Assembly (NCBI GenBank): GCA_963971285.1
Contig: OZ020247.1
Coordinates: forward strand, 15,582,614 to 15,646,613
Direction: 5' to 3'
DNA: 64,000 nt
Source: Astropecten irregularis
Taxonomy: Eukaryota > Echinodermata > Asteroidea > Paxillosida > Astropectinidae
The position numbers were made by a program, and so were the translations under genes. Of this stretch, positions 1 to 22,719 are shown one piece after another. Numbering within the stretch: the first letter of the stretch is position 1; every line of letters begins with the position of its first letter. The notes beneath the pieces were generated by a model. That model was not told where the DNA came from. It searched no databases and was given only the letters and a program-made list of their open reading frames with translations.

Positions 1-235
1 TCTATCCAGAAAAGAGCACAACCAGTGACCACAATTATTGTTGATCTTTTAAAGATCAAAAATAAAAGAGAGAAGACTTAAGAAATACTGTGGCCGTTTT
101 TCACCGTTTTCTCAAAAAGTGGGCACCGTATGGGACTGAAATTTTCACAGATTACTGTTACTGTATCTTTCTTGATATTTTTGCACATGAATCTGTATTT
201 CTTTGACACAAAACAAAGTATGATCATCCTTTTAA
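1..235 (+). repeat. MITE family A, 5'-truncated by the window edge
   Basis: Matches the 3' two thirds of the family A consensus: the self-complementary GATCTTTTAAAGATC, then GTGGGCACCGTATGGGACTG, ending in AAAGTATGATCATCC. Full copies are about 360 bp with terminal inverted repeats TTAAAGGTAGTATCATACTT. Confidence 0.8.
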
Positions 236-720
236 TGTTCCTAAATGACAGAGAAATAATGAATGTAGAATAGGAATATTCATTAAGCTGGGAATCATCT
301 TGGACAAGTGTTCTGAATTGATCCCATCAAAGGAGTATTCCTAACTGGTATGAAATAAAAACAAAATATCCAAATCACACGATAGTAAGCTTTCAATATT
401 TTATTAATTATATAGCAAGTGACAAAATTATAATACTGAAGAGGTGCTGCACAACTTGAAATTCTCAATAAAATGGAGAGAAATACAATGTACAAGTTTT
501 TGTGGGCTACGTAGAGGTTAAATTGAATGATCTCTATTTATTTCCGTTCCTTTTTAGGGGGTGGGGGGGGGGGTGGGGGCAGGGTAATAAGAAGGTATTC
601 AACAGCATTTGGATAAAAGTTGTAGATTATTCAGTTTATTTAGATAATTAAGTTTGACTCTTAAAGCAGAATGTTTTCTATTAAATGAATTTTATTTTGT
701 TTCATTTGAGAACACCTGTC
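235..720. other. Non-coding, no recognised element
   Basis: AT-rich sequence with one G-run near 557-585. No gene or repeat boundary seen. Confidence 0.6.
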
Positions 721-1033
721 AACTTAAATGTACAGTACAGGATTGGTAACATACCCAAACAGAAATGTTTACAAATTTCTGCCTGAAATGGTGTGTTTAT
801 CCAGAAATAAGTCAAACAAAAACAAGGACAGCTTTGATCTCGGGGTAAAATCAAAACCATCATTTATGTTTTATACAAAACAATATTGAGTCATGTTTTC
901 GCTATTTTCTCATGGCTCAGATGTACGATTGAGCTCAAATTTTAACAGGTTTATCATTTTATATACATGTTTGATCAGACAAAGTGTGAGTGCTTTTCTG
1001 TGACCTTTACCAATCATGTATTATACCTTTAAA
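720..1033 (+). repeat. MITE family B copy with internal deletion
   Basis: Begins CAGGATTGGTAACATACCCA and ends TTACCAATCATGTATTATAC plus CTTTAA. Relative to the 4,637 and 6,124 copies it lacks about 60 bp after GAAATGTT. Confidence 0.8.
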
Positions 1034-1164
1034 TAACCCCCCCAGCAATATCTTGTTTTATTGCTGGTTTCATTTCTCTTACATGTACATGTATCTTTAA
1101 ATAGATGTACGTAGTTTTTTTTGTTCCATAAGTTTCAATTTGATTTTGAAGAGTGTGAAGGCAA

Positions 1165-1425
1165 TATTGACCGAGACTGGATTCGAACCCAATACCTAAT
1201 AAATGCACCATTTACTAAAATGGCAGAACACTGGGTTGTAATCCAGAGTGTAGATGCAATTCCCAGTAGATACAAATTGTCTTTCTATTTATAGCATGAT
1301 CATTACTCACTTTCTCAAGTCTCCAGAAAGTTGAAATGTGAACAAAGAAAAAAATGACTGGAGCGGGATTTGAACCTGCAACCTCCGGAATACAGTGCTG
1401 GGGCTCTACCAACTAAGCATCCTGT
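1165..1425 (-). repeat. tRNA-derived SINE fragments (two, degenerate)
   Basis: Read on the minus strand, a tRNA-like B box (GGTTCAAATCCCGCT) lies at about 1365-1380 with a degraded A-box region near 1400-1420. A second degenerate B box lies near 1175-1190. They match the SINE head better preserved at 19,253 and 15,170. Confidence 0.6.
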
Positions 1426-1591
1426 TTGAGATATCCCCCATGGATATATAAGGTCTCAGGTTGCAGCACTGCTAATGTTGCATGCATCTTCAATGATCCT
1501 TGGGATATAGCAGTATGTGAGTGGTTTCATGGCTTCTGAATGCCAAACGAACAAAGAAAATTGACTATTAGGGACACCGCCGACATTGGAC

Positions 1592-1735
1592 AGGATAGCT
1601 CAGATGGCAAGAGTGCTGGTACAGACTGGGTATTCTGGGGGTAGCAGGTTCGAATCCCGCTCTAATTAAGTTTTCTTAATTCACCTTTCTATGACTTAAA
1701 ATTAATCCAGTCAGTTTCCCATTTGATGATTGAAT
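1592..1735 (+). repeat. tRNA-derived SINE
   Basis: GGATAGCTCAGATGGCAAGA (A box) and GGTTCGAATCCCGCTC (B box), followed by the family tail AATCCAGTCAGTTTCCCATT and TTTGATGAT. Confidence 0.75.
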
Positions 1736-1739
1736 TGAA

Positions 1740-2237
1740 GTTTTGACATTTTTTTCATTTAAATGAGGTTGGGGCTGGGGTAAAAGCAAACAGGTAACCT
1801 GCCCTCAATCCGTGCGGACAAAATGCTGTGAAGCAAATGACACGACTTTACAGAAATCCAAATTTGTTTCTTTTGCACTCTTTTTATGACTGGAAGTATC
1901 ACTGTCACAGTGTTTTTCAACAGTTATAAATGGAAATGTGTGGTAGCCCACCCCTTTGTCCCAAGGCAACGCTCAAAATGTTCCGACTGCCTAGCTATAC
2001 ACTTCATCACCCTTCCTGTAACTCTTAAACCAATGCAAAACAGGCGTATTTTTACAGGCAAGTTGGGGGCAACAAATGGCCTTGCCCTTTTTAGAACCAA
2101 ATTCAAGGTCTGGCACTGCATGCAAAAGGAATTTTTTTTTAAAAATAAAAATGACTGTTCTATTTTCTTGGAGATTGCCTGGAACTGATTGCCTGTAAAT
2201 TGCCTCGTGTAACATGGGCTTATACCCTGTAACTTAA
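1740..2237. other. Non-coding, no recognised element
   Basis: Overlapping short open frames on both strands (1886-2277) look like nothing known and have no repeat partner in the window. Treated as chance. Confidence 0.5.
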
Positions 2238-2376
2238 GGCCGTGTCCCAATTCTCTGGCTGCGACTGCAAATAACACACAAGTCTATGTAAATGGCTGCA
2301 GTCACTGGCTAGTGGCTGCCATATATAGGTACATGCGCAATTTGCAGCCGCAGCCAGAGAGTTGGGACACTTCCTA
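2238..2376. repeat. Short palindromic MITE, about 137 bp
   Basis: Left end GTGTCCCAATTCTCTGGCTG is mirrored on the right by CAGCCAGAGAGTTGGGACAC. The arms are near identical and the centre is unrelated. No other copy was noticed in the window. Confidence 0.8.
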
Positions 2377-2568
2377 CATGTATGAGCTAGTAATCAGAAC
2401 ATAGAGCAATCATGGTTGGTACACGGCCAATTAAGAATCATATGTATACACATAAATTAAGCCCGACCAGCGGGTATACCAGCTATTTACATGCCAATGG
2501 TATCAAGCTGAGAAACTTCATTAAAATTTTGACCAACAAAAACTTTTTACAATATCTTTTCAGAGGAT

Positions 2569-2876
2569 CTGGGCCCAAATTCATGGAATCTGTTACGGCC
2601 TATTACGGCTTACGGGCACTGCTATGCGTGAAATCTATTTCATGGAATCCGTAAGCAAGAATTTCGGTTAGTGAAGAATTCCTAGGGTAACCGTGATTGT
2701 TTTCTGCTTACGCGCTGTCATATGAATTCTGCAGAAATTCCTTGCTTACTGTTTAACAGTAATATCAAAAAGAAAACTTTCCAGTGAAATACGCTAACCG
2801 TAAGCAAAAGAAATTTGCTACCGTAAGCGAAGAATTTTTGCTAAGGGTAACGGATTCCATGAAATTGGGCTCTGTT
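2569..2876. repeat. MITE with GGGCCCAAATTCATGGAATC ends
   Basis: Terminal inverted repeats CCCAAATTCATGGAATC and GATTCCATGAAATTGGGC. The interior is made of repeated GGTAACCGTAAG/CTTACGG motifs in both orientations, so most of the 300 bp could fold. Confidence 0.75.
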
Positions 2877-3417
2877 AAGGAGTGAAAGAAAAGAAAATAT
2901 TTTAGCAATATAAACTATAATTCTGGAAAAAAACAAACAAAATATTGATGGAAGCTCTTACATTCCTTTGCGTCAATTTCACGCTTTCACTTCTTTGCCA
3001 TAGAATTTATGTATTTATTTTTACTTTTTTCACGGACGAAAATGTCAATTCAAAAATAAGTGATGACTATTAATCTTTAACTGCAAAACTATAGAAAACG
3101 TTACTATTTTTACAACTTATTTTTTTTTAGTAAATACGTAAAAGAGGAAAATTTAATGCAAATTATTAAAATCACCCTCCGAAAGCCGTGATATATGCAG
3201 TGTATTGATATGCATAATGTAGCTTAAAATAAAATATACTGTGTTAAAATACAAGTGCCATTCCTTTTAACAAGAAAACCTTCACCTAAATATAACTGTA
3301 TGCAATTTTAACTTCACAAATACGTCTTTTACAAGAGCACATAAATGTTGCTTTTTTTAAGAATTAAAAAAAAAAAAAAATTGTTAATAAATGAAAGAAA
3401 ACCAAAATAGTTAGTAA
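2877..3417. other. Non-coding, AT-rich
   Basis: Poly-A and poly-T runs only; no gene or repeat seen. Confidence 0.6.
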
Positions 3418-3594
3418 TAGGGCTCCGCACTCAAGCTATTTATAGAATACGCCCTTTATATTGTCAGCTATAGTTACCTGGATGTTCGGACAAATTGCAC
3501 AACATTTACATGTAAGTTAATTGGGCAACGTGCGACTTGTTTGTCCGAACATGTGAATGTGACGTCATCCCTAGTGCGGATCCCTATTGGCCCC
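3418..3594. repeat. MITE family I, copy 1
   Basis: Begins AGGGCTCCGCACTCAAGC and ends AGTGCGGATCCCTAT (inverted ends). The interior carries GATGTTCGGACAAATT and the inverted AATTGGGCAACGTGCGACTT. A close copy lies at 11,130-11,296. Confidence 0.85.
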
Positions 3595-3657
3595 AGATAA
3601 CATTTTGAATAAACTAGATTTTTTTTGGGGGGGGGGGGGGGGGTGCTGAGTTCAACA

Positions 3658-3846
3658 TTAAGGCCTTTTCACATGATACTAAAAACATCTTGCCAGGATT
3701 GCAAGTTGTTATCCTGCTTGAGAAATCTTATGAGAGAGTCATCGTGTGAAAGGACATCAATTCTTGTGTGACCGATCGATGTCCTAGGTGAATCCTTAAA
3801 AAAATCTCTCAAGCATTTTTTTTTAGAATCGCGTGAAAAGGCCTAT
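3658..3846. repeat. MITE with AAGGCCTTTTCACATG ends
   Basis: Left TAAGGCCTTTTCACATGAT against right ATCGCGTGAAAAGGCCTA. Inner motifs AAGATTT/AAATCTT repeat in inverted order. Preceded by a G-run at 3628-3643. Confidence 0.75.
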
Positions 3847-4101
3847 AGAGAGCGTGCACGTGACGTCACTTGACAGCTTATCGGCCATTTTGGACGGCAC
3901 ACGTACGCACGCACATGCGCGTACGCGTACGTTCCAGACAGCATCATTATATGCACGCACTTCTGCGTAAGCGTCCGGTTGATTTGCAACCTACGCTAAC
4001 ACATGTGGGTTACATACACCGTACATACGTGCATTATACATGTGTACAGCGCTGCCTTCCAAAATGGCGTCCTGATCACGTGACTGCACACCCTCTATAG
4101 T
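3846..4101. repeat. MITE with TATAGAG/CTCTATAG ends
   Basis: Left TATAGAGAGCGTGCACGTGA and right TCACGTGACTGCACACCCTC plus TATAG form inverted ends. Subterminal GGCCATTTTGGA is mirrored by TCCAAAATGGC. It abuts the preceding element directly. Confidence 0.75.
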
Positions 4102-4636
4102 ATCTGTGACAAAATCAGTACAAACTTTAGCCAACAACAATGCACAGGTACAATGTACGTGAGGATACCATACAATTCCACATAATAACGGTATACATGC
4201 ATAAGTATCCATCATTTAACATAATCGTTGACATACATATCCAGCATGTCTTGTCAGAACATGAAACAAAACCAAGGTGATATGTTTTATTAAGGCCTTT
4301 TCAAGGTTTGCACATGTACAGGCGTCTATCAATCAACGTACAGCACAACATACCGTACATGTACACAATGTATCCACTATCCATACATGTATGTGCTAAT
4401 TACATAATGCAGGCTGCTTTTTCATTCAGTTTGCGAAGCCATGAGCCCAATTCCACATGCGATGTTTGCCCTCGGCTTAATCTCCCGAAATTAAATAGAT
4501 TGAATCGAACTGACCCCTGGCTAAACAAATAAAACCTAATCTATATATTTCATCTTTTAAGCCTCTAGCTTGCTAACCCCCTAAAGAACTTGAAGAAAAA
4601 GACAAAAGACAAATAAAATAAAAGAGAAACTCTCAG
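4102..4636. other. Non-coding, rich in ACATGTACA alternations
   Basis: Many self-complementary ACATGTAC-type words but no defined element or gene. Confidence 0.55.
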
Positions 4637-4976
4637 TTCAGTACAGGATTGGTAACATACACAAACAGAAATGTTCACAGATTTACGTCTAATTTTTAGG
4701 GTATGAAGATGGTGCTGGTAGAAACATACCGTTAAAATATTTCCGTCTGAAATTGTGTATCCTGAAATTAGTAAAACAACGACCGAAAACAGTTTTGATC
4801 TCGGGGTGAGATCGAAACCATTCTGAGACAGGTTTTGGCTATTTTCTTGTGACTCACATGTCCAAATGAGCTAGTCAAATTTTCGCAGGTTTATTATTTC
4901 AAGCAAAAATTGGGTCAGAAAAAGCTGTGAGTGCTGTTCTGTGATATTATTTACCAATCAAGTATTATACCTTTAA
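4637..4976 (+). repeat. MITE family B, near full length
   Basis: Starts CAGTACAGGATTGGTAACAT, contains GGTATGAAGATGGTGCTGGT (shared with family A) and GATCTCGGGGTGAGATC, and ends CCAATCAAGTATTATACCTT. Confidence 0.85.
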
Positions 4977-6123
4977 GAACACACGTCTCTAAACCTGGGA
5001 TGTGAGTGGCCACACACAACAAAAATCTGAAAACACCAAGGAAAAAATTAACATTTAAAAGTTCCTATACTTTTGAGCAGCGCAGGTGTAAACAAACAGG
5101 TGTAAATGTTAACAAAAAATTCAGAATTCAGATTTAAATCTGAAGTTTTACATCCCTGATAAACCTCAAAAGCTTTTCTGTATCAGACCCGGACATTCTG
5201 AAGGTCTTGCCTTTGTTGTGTGTCTTTGGGATATTAACGTGAACGTTTAGCTATCCGTAAACATTAACAGCCCATCCGATGTTTCGCAATAGTGAAGTCT
5301 AGTTCCGACAACTTTAATTTGTACCTGACATTGAGGCAAATTTTTTTTTATTCTTAAGTTTTGAAATGCATAGAAATGACATATATTCGTATTTAGCAAA
5401 TCCTTTCTTTTTAATCTAATCATGCGCATGACTAAAATAATGAACGGAGAATTACGAAAATACTGAAATTCGCTTCGTATTTTACACTTGCGCATAGCGA
5501 GCAAGATATCCATGCCTTGAAGACGTATAATGGATAGCGGAAAAACTGTGACGTCATAAGTACACAAATACTGGTGACATATCTGATATCCAGCAAGCTA
5601 CCTGTATCCGTTCGCTTGTGAAACCTCTCTATTGTCAATAACCTACCTCACTGAGGTTAGGGAACTACAGAATGAAAACGTGCTTGACTCCTGGGCCTGA
5701 TGTATGAAACCAATACATACAAAAATCCCTGATTCCTAAGAGATGCAGACACACTATAAATACATCCCCCAGAACCCCGATAGCAAAATAGACTGGTTAA
5801 TTTGCCTCTTGGCAAATATGATACCCTGTGAATAAAATCCGCATTTCCCCTTTCTGTCTTTTTTTCACCCCTTTTGTGACGAAGGAACTGTAATCCCTGT
5901 GACCACACTCCTCCGTCATTTCATTTCCTGTTTGTTTCCCAAGCTGAAGACAAATTATTATAATTTCAATAGGCAATTCCAATATTCTCAAAATTTTGAA
6001 TGAGGTGACTCGCATGTGCAGTGAATTTAATGAATGTGGAATATAAAAACAAAAATATCGGCCACTTTTACATGTATTATACAGGCAACGTTTTGTAAAT
6101 TTATACATTTTGGCAATCTCGCT
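4977..6123. other. Non-coding, no recognised element
   Basis: Small open frames at 5,247-6,108 on the minus strand overlap one another, show no domain and have no splice-consistent partners. Confidence 0.5.
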
Positions 6124-6456
6124 TTAAAGGTATAGAGCAGGATTGGTAACATACCCAAACAAAAATGTTCACAGATTTACGTTTAACTTTCAGAAGATGG
6201 TGCAAGTAGAAACATACGGTTAAAATATTTCCGCCTGAAATGGTGTGTTTATCCAGAAATTAGTCAAACAAACACCGAAAACAGTTTTGATCTCGGGGTA
6301 AGATAAGAAAGAGTCGGGTTTTCGCTATTTCCCCTTGACTCAGATGACCGATTGAGCTCACATTTTCATAGGTTTGTTATTTCATGTACATGTTTGATTA
6401 GACAAAGTGTGAGCGCTGTTCGGTGACCTTTACCAATCATGTATTATACCTTTAAA
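6124..6456 (+). repeat. MITE family B, full length
   Basis: Starts TTTAAAGGTATAGAGCAGGA and ends CAATCATGTATTATACCTTT plus AAA. This is the best copy for defining family B. Confidence 0.88.
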
Positions 6457-8205
6457 ACTCAGCATGCTCAAGGTAGTTTTGAATCAATGCTTGCAATGTA
6501 CAGCACTGTAACCTACATGTATGATCCGAAGACTCACCCAGGTCAATTTTTTAAAGGTGACTTGTGTTACATTTTTACATTTATTTAATCCTTTGAAGGT
6601 TATATCATACAGTAATCTGGTTGGAACAAGAAGCGTAAACCCTCAGCCTACTTTCGATTAACAAATTCTCCACACAAACCCAATTTTTTCATGGTGTACC
6701 TGTACCACTAACTTTGTGCTCCCTTGAAATACTACATAAAGAAATTTCGTTTTTTGAAAAGAAAAACCCCATAGGGAAAAACAACTAGAAAATGATAAAT
6801 GTAACTGTAATGTTACCATGGTTATTTGCCCATAAGCCATTTCACCTGCTAATGCTTCCACAGAAAGCCTTTCAAGCAGTTTGAACATGACAGGTGCCAT
6901 AGAAATGAAAAACGTTTCAAAAAGTGTGACGATTTTGATCAATCAGTATTTTGGATATTAACCTTGAGCAAAACCTTTGAACAATCTCAGGAAGATATAT
7001 TCATAAACAAGATGGCAAACAAATGCCAAACTTTATATCTTGAAGATTTGAAAAATGACTGGAATTTGGTCATTATTGCAAATTTCAAGATGAAATACAT
7101 TGTCCATCAGTGCATACCAGTACGAAGTAATTCTAGGCATATTTGAATGATCCAAACACACAGCAATACAAATCTGTGCTTTCTGTTTAAATTTCTACCC
7201 CAAAAATATGACTTCATAAGAATTAAATTTTTCAGAAATGCCCAAGGCATAAACAAATTAAAATATTGACTTATCTTGAGTAAATAAGTATCGATGCTAA
7301 TATTCCTCTGTACAAAGTCATTTTTGTCAAATCTGTAATTGAATGTACAAGTATAGATCTTAACAATAGCCCGACTTTAACATACATGTCATGTACATGT
7401 AAGGCCAATTCAATGCATGCACATGTACATGTAGCACTTAAGCTCCCATTAATATTAATTCAGGAAAAAGCCAGAAAATATGATAAATCTGTGTACAGTG
7501 TCATAAAAATATAACTGTAAATTGAAACTTTAATTAATAACAATGATACAATTTTATGTACATAAATTATGTGAATTATTCTACATGTGTATATACCATG
7601 ATCTGTTTCTGTTTAAAACCAGACGCTTTCACAGTTTCGCTCTGTAAGCGGCATGAACTTCCTGCTGCAAGGATACACAGCTATGTAAGCGCATGTGCTG
7701 AGCAATGTTTAATACATGTTCATCCATAGTGTATGTCTGGTCCCACTTAATGACTCACTTACAAAAGAGTAATGAAATTCGGAAAGCTGAGTCCATTACA
7801 ATGTAGTAATGTAATTAAGGGTTTAGAAAAGGCTCAATCGGCTAACCTGATTACTCACAGAAGCAAATTTCATGTATATTGGAACTACATGAATTTTTTT
7901 TAGTGATTTACAAGCAACTTTACTATTTGTAATTAGTTTCCAGTGCATTAGGAATCATTTACATATGCAAAATTGCCAACAAATAAATAAACAATGAGGG
8001 AAAGAAACAAAATTCCAAACAAAATTCAAAAATACAATTCCATGGAAATGTGTACTAAAGCCAATTCAGCTGAAATTCAGCTGCACTTCACTTTTTTTGT
8101 ACAGTATCCATTTTGTGCCCTCATGCAGATACACAAACCATCTACTTGCATTCAATTTTAGCACACACTCAAGTACATTATACTATATCTTCAAACAATA
8201 GGCCT
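6457..8205. other. Non-coding, no recognised element
   Basis: AT-rich intergenic sequence. Short frames at 6,658-7,146 have no recognisable content. Confidence 0.5.
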
Positions 8206-8206
8206 A

Positions 8207-8282
8207 GGGGCTTATCTATTTCTGTGCTGTTTTTTTTCCCTTTATTAAGGGGGAAAAAACAGCACAGAAATAGATAAGCGTC
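8207..8282. repeat. Near-perfect hairpin, about 33-nt arms
   Basis: GCTTATCTATTTCTGTGCTG followed by a T/C run is mirrored after AATAAAGGG-like spacer sequence by CAGCACAGAAATAGATAAGC. The loop is only a few bases. Confidence 0.9.
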
Positions 8283-8860
8283 GTCCACTAATGGCGTCAC
8301 TCGATTCAAATGTCCAGAATTCAGACAAACGTGATGGAGTTTGCTGTGCATGTGCTATACACATGTGTGAATCTGATACACATTAGGCATTTCCACACTA
8401 CAGCATATATGTGCATGTGTACATGTACAGTGTCGAAATATACAAGAGGTCCAGTGTGTGTCAAATGTTCATTCCACTGCACGTGCTTGCAAATCATATT
8501 GCATAGCTCATTTCCGGCATTACACATACATGTACATGTAATTGAATAAATGCAATACTTGAAAAATAATTTCAACCGATAATTCCATTAAGACGATTTA
8601 CAAATGGTTGTCTTAAAGGAACACAGACAATGTAAAAGACGATTGGACGTGTGTAAACTGTTTCGCTGCGTATAAAAAAAATTCAATACCAAAACGTGGA
8701 GTGGTGCTATAAATAATCTGCCTAAAACACATTAGGGATGCCAAGCAGATGTGCTTACAGAATGACGTCCCCATCCACCCAATTTGACTATTTTCGAAGG
8801 CAAGGTGATGAATGAATGATAGAACCTAGAAGCCTGCTCTCCAACACCAAGTCTCTCATA
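8283..8860. other. Non-coding, no recognised element
   Basis: Contains ACATGTACATGT words. Overlapping small frames on both strands are not convincing. Confidence 0.5.
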
Positions 8861-8861
8861 A

Positions 8862-9070
8862 ACACGTCTCAGGCTCCGGCTCCATTTCGTGAATCCATTG
8901 TAAAATAACGGGTATCAAATCGAGGCTTTTGGCTGTGGTTCGGAAGTAGATTCTCTGGTTTGAAAAGGAAAATCAAAGCTTCAGCTTCAATGAAAAACCA
9001 CGACCTTTATTTCCAGCATATGGATGTCAGAGCTGGTGCCTGAGCCTCCGTTTTGTAATCGCCCTATAAA
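8862..9070 (+). repeat. MITE family G (GGCTC-rich ends) in the TLCD4-like 3' UTR
   Basis: Begins near TCTCAGGCTCCGGCTCC and contains TTCGTGAATCCATTGTAAA and CAATGAAAAACCACGACC. It ends GAGCCTCCGTTTTGTAAT. It lies 44 nt past the TLCD4-like stop and holds TTTATT at 9006-9011, an AATAAA on the gene's strand. Confidence 0.85.
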
Positions 9071-9113
9071 CTTGATGAAAAAAGAAATGTATAATACAAG
9101 GACTTGATATACC

Positions 9114-21678
<12,565 letters not shown>

Positions 21679-22719
21679 CTTGACTGTCAGCTGGCTACTG
21701 TTATCTACTGACTGTGGGCGCATCGAGAACGTGCACTACTAGTACACGTTGAAGTGCTGAATTATTTATGAAGTTTAAGATTTTTATCAGTGGAACAGGG
21801 AAATTATTCGTCGACGTAGTTATCCCTGCTGTGCATGCAGTGCATACAGTGCACACAGCTGACGGTATGGTCATCCTCATATCCAGGGAGTAGGGCGATG
21901 GGAGGTGGGGAGTCTTGGCGCGTGTAGTTATGTATAGATTACCCTGGTGAGATCGCTTTGGAAAAGGACGAGGTTGTTATGTCAAGTGCCCTGACTTATT
22001 TTGTATCACATCAGTGTATAAGTTATGCAACATGAATCTATATATGGCAGGCAACCTGTCTTTTTTCAATGCTGCATTTAGCATGCATTTTGCTTTGCAC
22101 AAAGCAAAAAAGGGTAAGTACCGAAAACAATTGATGCCTACCAATTTACAACAAAACCATACGAATGTAAACAACAACGGTCCCCTGGCCCTTAGAGAAT
22201 TTGCGTAAATTGTGATTTAATTATTTAAGGGCTAGCCTATGCCGGGCGTAATTAACTTACCTAAGCTATGAGAAACGAAGAGTGTAAAATGTGAACAAAT
22301 TGAAATTCCTTATTTAGGCTTTCGCAGAGTTCATATTCAATTTCTAAGGCCGGGCTTCAAGTTGTAGAGACGGTTGTTATATTAAAATTGCAGGTTTGGT
22401 TATTCCAACAAATTTGAAGGAAATCTTAGTAGATTCTTTGACATGTAATAACTTTGGTGTAGGCTTACAAACCACGATTAAAAGCTTAAGTGCGCACCAC
22501 AAGATCAAGGAATACAAGTACATTATCATGGTGACAAGATCAATGTACTTACCGGTAGATTATTTCTGGATTTATTGTAACTGGGGCGATGAACTCCCTT
22601 TTTAATTTTAAGGCTCGACTTTCTGCGCTCCAGTTCATGAGTTACTGAGTCAAATTTCATCCTAAATTTCTGTATAATTCTATTTTTAGTTCCTAAAGGT
22701 TTTGAGTTGATAAATCATC
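21679..22719. promoter_or_regulatory. Shared head-to-head 5' region of TLCD4-like and SGF29
   Basis: About 1.0 kb separates the two divergent start codons. It must hold both 5' UTRs and both promoters, and may act bidirectionally. I see no clear TATA box in a convincing position. The GC-richer part lies next to the TLCD4-like start. The stretch 21,960-22,620 is AT-rich with no recognised repeat. The call rests on gene order only. Confidence 0.4.

Noticed and set aside
1886-2277. A 117-aa minus-strand gene
   Set aside because: It overlaps an opposite-strand frame, has no recognisable motif and no flanking exon signals.
21679-21723. TLCD4-like start at the upstream ATG (MRPQSV...)
   Set aside because: The context is weak and it adds polar residues before the membrane segment. 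The ATG at 21,678 has a strong context. Not excluded.
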